Shown piece after piece: positions 24,805 through 33,341 of a DNA stretch of 64,000 bases; within the stretch, counting starts at the first letter, position 1; the number at the start of each line of letters is the position of its first letter. The stretch spans positions 874,501 to 938,500 of the forward strand of contig NZ_CP090349.1 of the NCBI RefSeq assembly GCF_021398735.1. The letters run 5' to 3'. Below the pieces are notes generated by a model. That model was not told the origin of the DNA and did not search any database. It saw only the letters and a list, made by a program, of their open reading frames with translations. A program made the position numbers and the translations under genes. The DNA is from Methylobacterium oryzae. Its GTDB lineage: Bacteria; Pseudomonadota; Alphaproteobacteria; Rhizobiales; Beijerinckiaceae.

Positions 24805-26945
24805 CGGCGCCGTCCCTCGCCGCCCGGCTGGATTTCGGGCTCCGCCGCCGGGTGCCGGTCGTCCTCCAGGCCGAGGCCGCCGAGTGCGGCATGGCCTGCC
24901 TCGCCATGGTCCTGGCCTATCACGGGCGCCAGATCGACCTCGCGACGCTGCGGCGGCGCCATCCCCTGTCCCTCAAGGGCATGACCCTGCGCAACCTGAT
25001 CGACCTCTGCGGCGCCCAGGGCCTGACCGCCCGCGCGCTCCGGGTCGAGCTCACGGACCTGCCCCGCCTCCGGTTGCCCTGCATCCTGCACTGGGGCCTC
25101 AACCACTTCGTGGTGCTGACCCGGGTCGAGCGCGGCGGCCTCGTCATCAACGATCCGGGCCGCGGCCGGCGGCGGATCAGCCTCGCGGAGGCCTCGCGGG
25201 AATTCACCGGCGTCGCCCTGGAGGCGGTGCCCAATCCGGGCTTCCGGCGCGAGCGGGCCGCCCCGGGCCTGCGGCTGCGCGACCTGTTCCGCAACATGGC
25301 CGGCATCCGCGCGGTTCTGGCCCAGGTCCTGGCCCTCTCCCTCGGGATCGAGCTCGTCGCCCTCCTGATGCCCATCGCCTCGCAGGTCGTCATCGACGAG
25401 GTGATCGTGAACGCCGACCACGACCTGCTCCTCGTGGTGGCGATCGGCCTCGCGCTGCTGCTGCTGCTCCAGCTCGGCCTCAGCATCGCCCGCACCTGGG
25501 CGATCATGCTGGCCGGGACCCGGCTGAACTACCAGTGGTCGGCCGGCCTGTTCGACCACCTGTCGCGGCTGCCCCTCGACTACTTCGAGAAGCGCCATGT
25601 CGGCGACGTGATCTCGCGGTTCGGCTCCCTCGCCACCATCCAGAAGGGCCTGACGACCGATCTCGTCCAGGCCATGCTCGACGGGCTCATGGCGGTCGGC
25701 ATGCTGGTGATGCTGACGGTCTACGGCGGCTGGCTGGTCGCCGTGGTCCTGGCCTCGACGGCGCTCAACGCGGTCCTGCGGGTCTTCGCCTACGGCGCGT
25801 ACCGGGAGGGGAGCGAGGAGGCCCTCGTGGCCGAGGCCCGCCAGCAGACGCACTTCATCGAGACGGTCCGCGGCATGGCGAGCGTCAAGCTCCTCGACCT
25901 GCGCGAGCGGCGCGGCGGCGCCTGGATGAACCACTTCGTCACGGCCCTGAACGCCCGGCTGCGGCTGCAGCGCCTCGACCTCGTGTTCGGCCGCGCGAAC
26001 GAGTTCCTGTTCGGCCTCGACCGGCTGATCCTGCTGGTGCTCGGCGCCCGCGCGGTCATCGGCGGGTCCCTGTCGCTCGGGATGCTGGTGGCGTTCCTGG
26101 CCTATCGCGACCAGTTCGCCACCCGGATCGGCAGCCTGATCGACGCGTGGTTCAAGCTGCGCATGCTCGACGTGCAGACCGACCGGCTCGCCGACATCGT
26201 GCTGTGCGAGCCGGAGGAGCAGGATCTCGCCGCCGGGGCGCGGCCGGGGGCGCCCCCGGTCGTCGCCCTGAAGGCCGGAACGCTCGCCGGCGCGGGCCTG
26301 GCGCTGCGCTACGGGGCCGACGAGCCCTGGATCTTCCGCGGCGTCTCGCTGTCCGTCCGGGCCGGCGCGTGCTTCGCGATCACCGGTCCCTCGGGATGCG
26401 GCAAGACCTCGCTCATGAAGGTGATGATGGGGCTGACGCCGCCCAGCGAGGGGATCGTCACCGCCGACGGCCAGGACATCCGCACCGCCGCCGGGTCCTA
26501 CAGGCGCCGGATCGCCGGCGTGATGCAGAGCGACGGCCTGTTCGCCGGCTCGATCGCCGAGAACATCGCGGCCTTCGACGAGCATCCGGACGCGGGCTGG
26601 ATCGCCGAGTGCGCCGCCCGGGCGGCGATCCTGGACGACATCCGCCGCATGCCCATGGGCTTCGAGAGCCTCGTCGGCGACATGGGCTCGACCCTGTCGG
26701 GCGGCCAGAAGCAGCGCATCGTGCTGGCGCGCGCCCTCTACCGGCGGCCCGAGATCCTGTTCCTCGACGAGGCCACGAGCCACCTCGACGAGGCCACCGA
26801 GGCGGTGATCGCCCAGGCCCTGCGCGACCTGCGGATGACGCGGGTCATCGTCGCCCACCGCCCGGCGACGATCGCCCACGCGGACGCGGTGTTCGATTTC
26901 CCCGCCCAGGTCCGCGACCGGGCGGATCTCGCCGCCGCGGGCTGA
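24801..26945 (+). CDS. peptidase-containing ABC exporter (CvaB/C39 type)
   Basis: A 714-residue protein with three domains. The N-terminal C39 peptidase has Gln23, Cys29 in AECGMACL, His102 in LNHFVVL and Asp118 in NDPGRG, so the leader-cutting triad is complete. The membrane domain covers about residues 165-450 (VLALSLGIELVALLMPIASQ, YFEKRHVGDVISRFGS). The ATPase domain has Walker A GPSGCGKTS near 529, signature LSGGQKQRIVLARAL near 632, Walker B EILFLDEATSHLD and a switch His in VIVAHRPA. Such exporters remove double-glycine leaders and secrete the core peptide; the peptide at 22705-22935 is the obvious cargo. The GTG start at 24801 overlaps the adaptor stop. Confidence 0.96.
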   Translation: MTAPSLAARLDFGLRRRVPVVLQAEAAECGMACLAMVLAYHGRQIDLATLRRRHPLSLKGMTLRNLIDLCGAQGLTARALRVELTDLPRLRLPCILHWGLNHFVVLTRVERGGLVINDPGRGRRRISLAEASREFTGVALEAVPNPGFRRERAAPGLRLRDLFRNMAGIRAVLAQVLALSLGIELVALLMPIASQVVIDEVIVNADHDLLLVVAIGLALLLLLQLGLSIARTWAIMLAGTRLNYQWSAGLFDHLSRLPLDYFEKRHVGDVISRFGSLATIQKGLTTDLVQAMLDGLMAVGMLVMLTVYGGWLVAVVLASTALNAVLRVFAYGAYREGSEEALVAEARQQTHFIETVRGMASVKLLDLRERRGGAWMNHFVTALNARLRLQRLDLVFGRANEFLFGLDRLILLVLGARAVIGGSLSLGMLVAFLAYRDQFATRIGSLIDAWFKLRMLDVQTDRLADIVLCEPEEQDLAAGARPGAPPVVALKAGTLAGAGLALRYGADEPWIFRGVSLSVRAGACFAITGPSGCGKTSLMKVMMGLTPPSEGIVTADGQDIRTAAGSYRRRIAGVMQSDGLFAGSIAENIAAFDEHPDAGWIAECAARAAILDDIRRMPMGFESLVGDMGSTLSGGQKQRIVLARALYRRPEILFLDEATSHLDEATEAVIAQALRDLRMTRVIVAHRPATIAHADAVFDFPAQVRDRADLAAAG

Positions 26946-26964
26946 CGCGCCCGACGCGCTTCGC

Positions 26965-27933
26965 CTAGGGGAGCGCGGGCCGGAGGTCGCCCGGGGCCAG
27001 GCCGAAGCGCTTGCGGAAGCCGCGGTTGAAGGTCGGCACGTCGGTGAAGCCGCACGCGTAGGCGATCGAGGCGATCCGCAGCTTGTCGTCGCGGCGGGCC
27101 TCGAGGCGCCGGCGCGCGAGGTCGAGGCGCGCGTCGCGGATCGCCGCCGCGATGCCGCCGGTCTCCGCGAAGGCGCGGTACAGGCTGGTCCGGGAGAGAC
27201 CGAGCGCGCGCTGGATGTCCTGCGGGTTCAGGTCGGGATCGTGCATCCGCCGCGCGATGTGGGCGCGGGCGAGCGACACGACGGCCGCCTGCGAGACCGC
27301 CTCCGGATCGCCGCGCCGGGCCGCGCCGTCGACGAGGTGGCCGAGGAGGTGGAGCACGCCCTCGACGGCCGCCTGCGCCTCGTCGGCGGACATCCAGGCG
27401 ACCGAGCCGGCCACCCCGCGCAGCCGCGCCCGAACCTCCGCCCCGGCCGGGAGCGGGCCGAGGCTGCGGCCCGCGAAGGCGTCGGCGTCGCCGACGAAAG
27501 CCTCGAACATCTTGCGCGGGACGGCGAGGCGGATCTCGCCGTAGGCGCTCTGGGTGCCGGCCACGAAGGGCCGGTTCCGCGTCAGGAAGCTGATGTCGCC
27601 GGGGGTCAGCTGGGCCCCGCGGCCGTTCTGTTCCTGGTAGCCGACGCCGTCGAGCGCGAGGCCGATCACCACCATCCCGCGGGCGTTCCGGTCGACGTGG
27701 CGGGAGCGGAACTCCACCGCGACCGGGCTGCTCACCGTGTGGGTCAGCGACCAGCCGGCCGAGGCCACGCTCAGGCGCTTGGCCGCGAACCGCTCCCGGG
27801 GGTGCCGCCGGCCGATGTCGCCGAACCCGGCCAGGGCCGTGCAGCGCCAGAACTCGAAGGTCTGCTTGGGGTCGACGTGGCTGGTCGTCTCGACGAGGCT
27901 CGGGACGAGCACCGGGCTAGACACGTGTGACAC
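26965..27933 (-). CDS. AraC-family transcriptional regulator
   Basis: A protein of up to 322 residues. The N-terminal 200 residues form an AraC_binding_2-like sensor (RHVDRNARGMVVIGLALDG, QLTPGDISFLTRNRPF). The C-terminal HTH pair is NPQDIQRALGLSRTSLYRAF and RIASIAYACGFTDVPTFNRGFRK. It is the same class as the truncated gene at the left edge. The start is uncertain: GTG at 27933 or GTG at 27924, both within a TCACACGTG motif. It is convergent with the peptide exporter, 19 bases away, so it may or may not belong to that locus. Confidence 0.9.
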   Translation of the reverse strand: MSHVSSPVLVPSLVETTSHVDPKQTFEFWRCTALAGFGDIGRRHPRERFAAKRLSVASAGWSLTHTVSSPVAVEFRSRHVDRNARGMVVIGLALDGVGYQEQNGRGAQLTPGDISFLTRNRPFVAGTQSAYGEIRLAVPRKMFEAFVGDADAFAGRSLGPLPAGAEVRARLRGVAGSVAWMSADEAQAAVEGVLHLLGHLVDGAARRGDPEAVSQAAVVSLARAHIARRMHDPDLNPQDIQRALGLSRTSLYRAFAETGGIAAAIRDARLDLARRRLEARRDDKLRIASIAYACGFTDVPTFNRGFRKRFGLAPGDLRPALP

Positions 27934-28026
27934 CCCCGGCGTGCCCGGCGGTTCCGTCCGGCTGCCTGCGCAACTTTATCGTGTGAATCTTGCCAGATTG
28001 GCAACCGACGCCATCCGGCGCGGCGC

Positions 28027-28045
28027 CGCGGGTCGGAGACCCGCG
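28027..28045 (-). terminator. hairpin after the MFS gene
   Basis: CGCGGGTC, loop GGA, GACCCGCG: an 8-bp perfect stem with a 3-base loop, 13 bases beyond the MFS transporter stop codon. No T-run follows. Confidence 0.5.
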
Positions 28046-28058
28046 CTTCCGGGTTTCC

Positions 28059-29456
28059 CTAAGCAAGGGCCTGCCCGGACAGGCCGCGCGGTCCGGCGAG
28101 GAGCAGGGCCGCGCTCGCCGCGAGGACGAGCGTGATCACCGCGAACATCGCGTGCGGCCCGTAGGCCGAGAGGATCGGCAGGAGGATGATCGGCGCCAGC
28201 GCGGCCGCGACCCGGCCGCCGGCCCAGGCGCAGGTCATGGCCGAGGCCCGCAGCGGCGTCGGGAGCAGCTCCGTCGCGTAGACGGCGAGGATGCTGCCGT
28301 AGGTCGCCGCCGCGGTGTTGAAGGCGATGCCGACCAAGACCAGGGTCAGGAACGTGCCGCTCGCGGCGAAGGCCGTGCCGAGGGCCGCCATCGCCGCCGC
28401 CAGGGCCGTCAGGACGGCGCGCCGCTCGAGCCGGTCGATCGCCAGCGCGGTCAGCAGGGTACCCAGGGGCGGGCCGAGCATCGACAGCGCGGCGAAGACG
28501 AGGGATTGATCGACCTTGAAGCCCTTCTCCACCATCACGACGGCGCTGAGCAGCGGGAAGGCGATCGTCGCCAGGGGGGCGAGGGTGTAGAGGCCGACGA
28601 ACAGGGCCGTCCGGCGCAGCTGGCGCGTCTCGGCGAACAGGCCCCGGAACCCCGCGGGCCCGGTCGCGGGCGGGTCCGTGTCCGGGTCGGCGGGGGCGGC
28701 GACCCGGCTCCGGCCGGCCGCGCGCTCGAACCGGCGGCAGGCGGCGTCGGCCTCGGCAGAGCGCCCGACCGAGGCGAGCCACCGCGGTGATTCCGGCAGC
28801 CGCGCGAATAGGACGCCGCCGAGCGCCGCCAGGGCGCCCCCGAGGATCAGCGCCCAGCGCCACGGCTCGATCCCGAGCGGCGCGGCCGGTGCCATCATCT
28901 GGACCAAGCCGATCGCGGCCAGGCCTCCGAGGAGCCCGAGTCCGGCGCAGACCAGCAGCGTCGCGCCGCGTCGGCGCGCGGGCGTCACCTCGGCGAGGTA
29001 GGTGGCGACCAGGGGCGGGAACCCGCCGATCGCGAACCCCGAGACCGTCCGGGCGATCGTCAGCGCCGTGAGCCCCTGGCTCGCGGCGGCCGCCAGCGAT
29101 CCGGCGGCCATCAGCGCGAGGGAGGCCTGGAGCGCGCGCCTGCGGCCGAGGCGATCCCCCAGCATCCCGAAGACGGGCGCGCCCACGGCGCCGCCGGCGA
29201 ACACGGAGGCGAGGAGCAGCGAGAGGCTGCCCCGCGACATGTTGTGGGGCGGCGCGAGGAAGATGGCCGCCAGGGCGTTGCTCAGGGCGACCTCGGCGAT
29301 GTCGGTGAACAGGCCCAGCGTGCAGACGGCGAGCGCCGCCGCGTGAAGCCGCGTCATCGGAAGGGAATCGAGCCGCCGCGAGACGGCCGCGATCGACCCG
29401 GCGACCGATGCGGCGGCATCGGAGGCACTCGCGGTCTGGCTTCCGGCGTCGATCAA
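28059..29456 (-). CDS. MFS transporter (metabolite:H+ symporter type)
   Basis: A 465-residue protein with twelve hydrophobic segments. Family motifs are RLDSLPMTRLHAAALAVCTLG at the start of helix 1, the loop 2-3 motif GDRLGRRRALQ, SGFAIGGFPPLVATYLAEVTP (sugar/aromatic acid symporter type), and RLPESPRWL before the central loop. The TTG at 29456 is preferred: GAGAGGA lies about 9 bases upstream, and the RLDSLP-TR segment that related transporters carry before helix 1 is then included. The first ATG (29357) would cut it off. The substrate is likely an organic or aromatic acid. A perfect palindrome lies 63 bases upstream. Confidence 0.87.
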   Translation of the reverse strand: MIDAGSQTASASDAAASVAGSIAAVSRRLDSLPMTRLHAAALAVCTLGLFTDIAEVALSNALAAIFLAPPHNMSRGSLSLLLASVFAGGAVGAPVFGMLGDRLGRRRALQASLALMAAGSLAAAASQGLTALTIARTVSGFAIGGFPPLVATYLAEVTPARRRGATLLVCAGLGLLGGLAAIGLVQMMAPAAPLGIEPWRWALILGGALAALGGVLFARLPESPRWLASVGRSAEADAACRRFERAAGRSRVAAPADPDTDPPATGPAGFRGLFAETRQLRRTALFVGLYTLAPLATIAFPLLSAVVMVEKGFKVDQSLVFAALSMLGPPLGTLLTALAIDRLERRAVLTALAAAMAALGTAFAASGTFLTLVLVGIAFNTAAATYGSILAVYATELLPTPLRASAMTCAWAGGRVAAALAPIILLPILSAYGPHAMFAVITLVLAASAALLLAGPRGLSGQALA

Positions 29457-29518
29457 GCGTGTGAGTCCTCTCCGGCCGGAGCGTGCCCGCAACCGGTGAC
29501 GCACCGCCACGGCAGCGT

Positions 29519-29535
29519 GTTCCCCACCGGGGAAC
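29519..29535. promoter_or_regulatory. inverted repeat GTTCCCC-ACC-GGGGAAC
   Basis: A perfect 7-bp inverted repeat with a 3-base spacer, 63 bases upstream of the MFS transporter start. A second inverted repeat, ACCATG-N5-CATGGT, follows at 29556-29572. Their position in the gap between divergent MFS and acetyltransferase genes suggests operators. Confidence 0.45.
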
Positions 29536-29737
29536 GTGACGGCGTTCACAAATGCACCATGCGCGCCATGGTTGCGGGTCGCAGGGAGGTCGGCGGTCCG
29601 CGGGTCTTGCGGAGCTGTCGATCCGCCCTCCGCCGGGAGCCTCGGCGCGGGGGCCGCACCGCCGTTCCGCGCCTTGCTGATCGTCGATCGGGAGGACATC
29701 CTGCGCGGGGGATGTCGGGGCGGATGGCCGGGGCACG

Positions 29738-30199
29738 ATGTTCGAGATCGCGCGGGACGACCTGTCCGATACGCAGACACGGGCGCTGCTGGCGCTCCAT
29801 CTTGCCGGCATGCACGCATCCTCGCCGCCGGGCAGCGTGTTCGCTCTCGACCTGTCAGGCCTGCAAGCACCGGACGTGACCGTCTGGACGGCGCGCCGCG
29901 GCGGGCGGGTGGCGAGCGTCGGGGCGCTCAGGATGGCGACGGACGGCACCGCGGAGGTGAAGTCCATGCGGACGCACCCCGACTTCCTCCGCCTGGGAGC
30001 CGGCGCGGCGATCCTCGACACCATTATCGCGGCCGCCGCCGCCCGCGGCGCGCGATGCCTCAGCCTCGAGACCGGATGCGGACCCGCATTCGCGCCCGCG
30101 CTCGAACTCTATCGGCGTCGGGGCTTCGTGAACGGCCCCGCGTTCGGGACCTACGTGCCGAGCGACTTCAACCAGTTCCTCCATCTCGCGATCGCCTGA
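29738..30199 (+). CDS. GNAT-family N-acetyltransferase
   Basis: A 153-residue single-domain acetyltransferase. The acetyl-CoA-binding motif A is EVKSMRTHPDFLRLGAGAAIL (R-x-x-G-x-G/A form), with the next strand CLSLETGCGPAFAPALELY and motif B YRRRGFVNGPAFGTY. It begins MFEIARDDLSDTQTRALL, like PhnO/YafP-type enzymes annotated for small-molecule or N-terminal acetylation. The substrate is unknown. It is divergent from the MFS gene, with a 280-base gap that holds inverted repeats and no other gene. Confidence 0.92.
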   Translation: MFEIARDDLSDTQTRALLALHLAGMHASSPPGSVFALDLSGLQAPDVTVWTARRGGRVASVGALRMATDGTAEVKSMRTHPDFLRLGAGAAILDTIIAAAAARGARCLSLETGCGPAFAPALELYRRRGFVNGPAFGTYVPSDFNQFLHLAIA

Positions 30200-30358
30200 C
30201 GGGTCGGGTCGGCGTCCTCGTCGCGCCGCCGTTCCCGAAGCGGCCCGCGCCGCGCGTCCGCGATCCGTACGTCCAGGCGCAGAGGCCGACTGGGTTAGGG
30301 CCAGCAAGGCTGGCTGTCGGCCCGGTGAGTCGCGCGCGTCAGGGGCCGCCCAGGACCC

Positions 30359-31198
30359 TCAAGGCCCGTCCAGGAAGCCGAGGAGCGCCGCGTTGAAGAG
30401 CGCCGGATCCTGGAGGAACGCGAAGTGGCTGGCATTGGGCAGGATCAGCAGCCCAGCCCCGGGAATCGTGGCAGCGAGGTACTCGGTGTGCGCGCGCTTG
30501 ATAACCTCGTCGTGGTCGCCGTCCGCGATGAGGACCGGCGCGCGGATCCGCTTCAGATCGGCTTCGGTCCAGCGCGGCTGCCCGCCCCACATCCGGCCAA
30601 CCGCGTCGACGAAGGCGGCGTAGTCCTTCGGGGTCGGCGAGAGGGCCTCGTACTCCTTGCCGGCTCGGTCGATGAAGGCGGCGAAGGTCGGGTTCGTCTC
30701 CACGCCCTCGATCAGGCCCGACGGGTCGGCGTTGGCCCCGAACGCGAACACCTTGCCGACGCGGTCGGGGTGGCGCATCGCCATGTCGAGACCGAGGATC
30801 GCGCCGTCGCTCCACCCGACGATGTCGGCGCGCGGGATCTTCAGCACGTCGAGCAGCCCGACCACGTCGTCGGTCATCAGGTCGTAGCCGAATGGCCGAT
30901 CGTCCCGGGTGCTGCGGCCGTGCCCGCGGCTGTCCACGAGGATGACCGTGCGGCGGGCGGCGAGCGCCGCGACCTGGTGGCCCCAGTAATCGGAGTTCGA
31001 CAGGCCGCCGTGCAGCAGGACGACCGGCGGACCGTTGCCGATCGTGGCGTAATACAGCCGGATGCCGTTGACAGCGGCGCGACCGGAGACCGTGCCGGCG
31101 ACCGGCGCGGGGGTCGGCGGCAGGTCCTGCCAGCGCGGTCCGGCCCAGGCCGGGGCTCCGGCCAGCAGAAGCGTCACGGCGATCGCAGTCCGAAGCAT
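30359..31198 (-). CDS. secreted alpha/beta hydrolase
   Basis: A 279-residue protein with a Sec signal peptide (MLRTAIAVTLLLAGAPAWAG, cut near residue 19-20). The hydrolase core follows: VVLLHGGLSNSDYWG (oxyanion), LVDSRGHGRSTRD, nucleophile Ser in IVGWSDGAILGLD, acid Asp in LIADGDHDEV, and His in LPNASHFAFLQDP. All three catalytic residues are present, so an active periplasmic esterase or lactonase is likely. No neighbour points to a substrate. The convergent GNAT gene ends 160 bases away. Confidence 0.93.
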   Translation of the reverse strand: MLRTAIAVTLLLAGAPAWAGPRWQDLPPTPAPVAGTVSGRAAVNGIRLYYATIGNGPPVVLLHGGLSNSDYWGHQVAALAARRTVILVDSRGHGRSTRDDRPFGYDLMTDDVVGLLDVLKIPRADIVGWSDGAILGLDMAMRHPDRVGKVFAFGANADPSGLIEGVETNPTFAAFIDRAGKEYEALSPTPKDYAAFVDAVGRMWGGQPRWTEADLKRIRAPVLIADGDHDEVIKRAHTEYLAATIPGAGLLILPNASHFAFLQDPALFNAALLGFLDGP

Positions 31199-31420
31199 CG
31201 AGCACCTGTCGTCGTTGCCGGGGCCGGGCTGCCGGGGCGATCCGGTCCAGCGCGACCCGCCGCGACCGCGATCTGCGGTCGACCTGCGCGCGGACCGTGA
31301 CCGGCTCGGATTACAGAACGATTTCAGGCCGTGGCCCGCGGGCGGCGAGCGCCGTCTCCGCCGACGCCCGGGCGCCGAAGGCCGGCGCGCAGCACGGCGC
31401 TCGCGCGAGGAGCGGGGCCT

Positions 31421-31663
31421 CTAGAAGCGCGGGCTCGTGCGGCGGGGCCGGTCCGGCCGGGGCGCGGGGGCGGCTGGCGCATGTCGATGGCCGACCACGT
31501 CGCCGTTGCGGTAGGCCTCCTGGATGTTGCGTCGCGCGGCCCGCCCCGCCGTCCCACCGGGCTGCGTCACGGCCGAGTCTCCGGACGGGGCCAGGACGGT
31601 CTGCGCTGAGGCCGGTCCGATGCCGAGGAGAAGGAGGGCGACGCAGCCAGACAGACCCTTCAT
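31421..31663 (-). CDS. small secreted protein of unknown function
   Basis: An 80-residue product with a clear signal peptide (MKGLSGCVALLLLGIGPASA, cut before Gln21). The mature part is short and Pro/Arg/His-rich (TAGRAARRNIQEAYRNGDVV, then APAAPAPRPDRPRR), probably disordered and basic. I do not recognise it. It stands alone downstream of the second MucR gene in the same direction, 137 bases away. Confidence 0.6.
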   Translation of the reverse strand: MKGLSGCVALLLLGIGPASAQTVLAPSGDSAVTQPGGTAGRAARRNIQEAYRNGDVVGHRHAPAAPAPRPDRPRRTSPRF

Positions 31664-31800
31664 GGCCAGATCCCTCTCACCCGATCGCGTTGCCAGACGG
31701 GCCAACCCGCAGTGCCGGCACGCGCGCGCCGCCCCGCCCAGCGCATCTACGTCCGTGCGGGCCATCGGTTCACGGGGGCTCGGCGGACGGGCTGCGTCGA

Positions 31801-32214
31801 TCAGGCGGCCTTGCTGCCGAGCCGGATCGCCTTGGCGATCTCTGACCGGCGCTCGGCGTAGCCCGGCGCGGTCATCGGGTAATCGTCCGGCAGCCCGTAG
31901 CGCGCGCGGTAGAGTTCCGGCGTCAGCCCGTGCGCCGTGAGATGCCGCTTCATGGTCTTGTACGACCGGCCGTCGATGAAGCTGACGATGCCGTCCTGGC
32001 GGACCGAGCCGCGGATCTGAGCGGCGTCGGGCTGCTCGGGCGGCGCCTCGACGACCGCGGGCCGGTCGGTGAGCGCGGAGAGCGCGCCGTGCACGGTGAG
32101 CAGGAGCGGCGGTATGCTGGTGTGCGGCAGCGCGTTGTTCGACAGATAGGCGGTCACGACGCGCAGGGCCACGTCGCTGATGGTCGGCTCGAGCTGGTCC
32201 TGGTTCTTGCGCAA
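31801..32214 (-). CDS. Ros/MucR-family regulator lacking the zinc cysteine (copy 2)
   Basis: A 137-residue protein. The MucR N-terminal part is ISDVALRVVTAYLSNNALP. The DNA-binding part is VSFIDGRSYKTMKRHLTAHG followed by RYGLPDDYPMTAPGYAERR. Serine again replaces the first zinc-ligand cysteine. I start at a TTG at 32214, with AAGGGG 8 bases upstream. The frame is open to a GTG at 32247, but a perfect TATAAT -10 hexamer (reverse strand, 32255-32250) lies directly upstream of that GTG, so the message should begin near 32243. It is monocistronic. Confidence 0.88.
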   Translation of the reverse strand: MRKNQDQLEPTISDVALRVVTAYLSNNALPHTSIPPLLLTVHGALSALTDRPAVVEAPPEQPDAAQIRGSVRQDGIVSFIDGRSYKTMKRHLTAHGLTPELYRARYGLPDDYPMTAPGYAERRSEIAKAIRLGSKAA

Positions 32215-32600
32215 AGCGATCGACCCCTTCTTCGACCCTGCCAACACCTATTATAGACCAGGAATACTCGGACATTATCGTCTGTCAATGCAGAATGACA
32301 TGCTTGGCAAGTAACGAATTTTGAATGCAGAATTTCGATGCGACGCGCGCCGTCCGGTTGGTCAATGACATGGCCATGGTCCTGGCCGAGATTGGGAGAG
32401 CGCCGCCGGATTTTTCGGGTCGCGCCTGCCGGACACTTCGCCGGCGCGGTTCCGACGCTTCCACTTCGCAGATCTTCGTGATCCAATACGCTTCGAGCGC
32501 ATCGCGAAGTCCGTTCATGGCCGCCACACGCCGCCCGTCCGTGCCGAGGTCGAGGGTCCGGAAGTCCCGCACCGTGCCTGGGGCGGGATGGGGACGCGCG
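32215..32600. promoter_or_regulatory. MucR promoter region and ambiguous sequence
   Basis: On the reverse strand, TATAAT at 32255-32250 is a likely -10 for the MucR gene; no clean -35 is found at 17 bases. An exact 10-base repeat AATGCAGAAT occurs at 32287-32296 and 32321-32330. The remainder (32325-32600) is open on both strands: forward as an N-terminal extension of the next gene (MQNFDATRAVRLVNDMAMVL), and reverse as 77 codons from 32518 (MNGLRDALEAYWITKICEVE). Neither has a ribosome site, so I call no gene. Confidence 0.4.
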
Positions 32601-32951
32601 ATGCTGGCGGCGCTCCTCGGAGGCATGCTCGCGGCGCCGTTCGCCCACGGGCAGGGCGCCGACGATCTGGAGGCCGAGATGCGGGCGCGGGTCGCCGCGG
32701 CCTTCCCGGATGCGGGCCTCGTGAGATTCCGCAAGATCCGACCGATCCCCGCCGAGGCGGAGTCCGCCGTGGCGTTCTGCGGCCAGGTCAGCAGCGGCCC
32801 CGTCGGGCAGGGGCGGTCGGATTTCCAGGTGTTCCTGTACGACCGCACCGCGTCGGCCGAGACCGTCCGCATCCTCGGATCGGAATCCCTCAACGGCTAC
32901 CGCGTCGGCCGGAAGCTGATCGGCGCCCTGCGGCGGGTCGGCTGCCTGTGA
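32601..32951 (+). CDS. secreted protein of unknown function
   Basis: A 116-residue product. The ATG at 32601 is chosen because a signal peptide starts there (MLAALLGGMLAAPFAHG, cut before Gln18) and GGGGA stands 6 bases upstream; the frame is open another 92 codons upstream without such signals. The mature domain (DLEAEMRARVAAAFPDAGLV, AVAFCGQVSSGPVGQGRSDF) has two cysteines, one near the middle and one as the second-last residue, which could form a disulfide. It ends GALRRVGCL. Not recognised. Confidence 0.65.
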   Translation: MLAALLGGMLAAPFAHGQGADDLEAEMRARVAAAFPDAGLVRFRKIRPIPAEAESAVAFCGQVSSGPVGQGRSDFQVFLYDRTASAETVRILGSESLNGYRVGRKLIGALRRVGCL

Positions 32952-33003
32952 GGCGTGCGGCCGGGGTGGTCTGTCTCACACGTGACGAAAATGTGGCAGA
33001 AGC

Positions 33004-33033
33004 TTGACTATTGCTCCAAGGTCGGTTTATAGC
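33004..33033 (+). promoter_or_regulatory. sigma70-type promoter
   Basis: TTGACT (33004-33009), 18-base spacer, TATAGC (33028-33033), with the AUG of the next gene about 48 bases downstream. The octamer AGCTTGAC occurs at both 33001-33008 and 33031-33038, so the promoter is framed by a direct repeat that could bind a regulator. TCACACGTG lies just upstream at 32976-32984. Confidence 0.55.
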
Positions 33034-33080
33034 TTGACCGTGGCGTTGCGGTTACACCCCCGAGTCCCATGGAGGTTCGG

Positions 33081-33341
33081 ATGTGCGCGCGGAAGACCTT
33101 CTACATTTTCGTTTCGGCCTCGGACGAGGAGCAGTTCTGCGCCGTCCGACAGGACCAGCCCATCCCGTCGCTCATCGACGGTGTCCGATGGATGTATGTC
33201 GGCTGCATCGATACGACCCGGGACAGGCCGTACGGATTCGACGTGGACGCGGCGCACGCGGCGATGCGCCACCGCGGCGTCTACTTCTACCGGCGCGAAT
33301 TGATGTTCCGCCGGGCCAACTTCCTCCTCGAAGCCGCCTGA
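33081..33341 (+). CDS. small protein of unknown function
   Basis: An 86-residue cytoplasmic protein beginning MCARKTFYIFVSASDEEQF. GGAGG 6 bases before the ATG at 33081 fixes the start; an ATG 12 bases earlier overlaps that ribosome site. The sequence looks globular, with aromatic and charged residues (IDGVRWMYVGCIDTTRDRPYG, shortened here, and GVYFYRRELMFRRANFLLEA). No signal peptide or membrane helix. Its stop overlaps the start of the next gene (TGATG), so the two are co-translated. Confidence 0.75.
   Translation: MCARKTFYIFVSASDEEQFCAVRQDQPIPSLIDGVRWMYVGCIDTTRDRPYGFDVDAAHAAMRHRGVYFYRRELMFRRANFLLEAA

Noticed and set aside
32285..32518. 77-codon reverse frame MNGLRDALEAYWITKICEVE and the forward frame starting MQNFDATRAVRLV
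   Set aside because: Both look partly protein-like but lack ribosome sites and oppose each other; kept as ambiguous sequence only.
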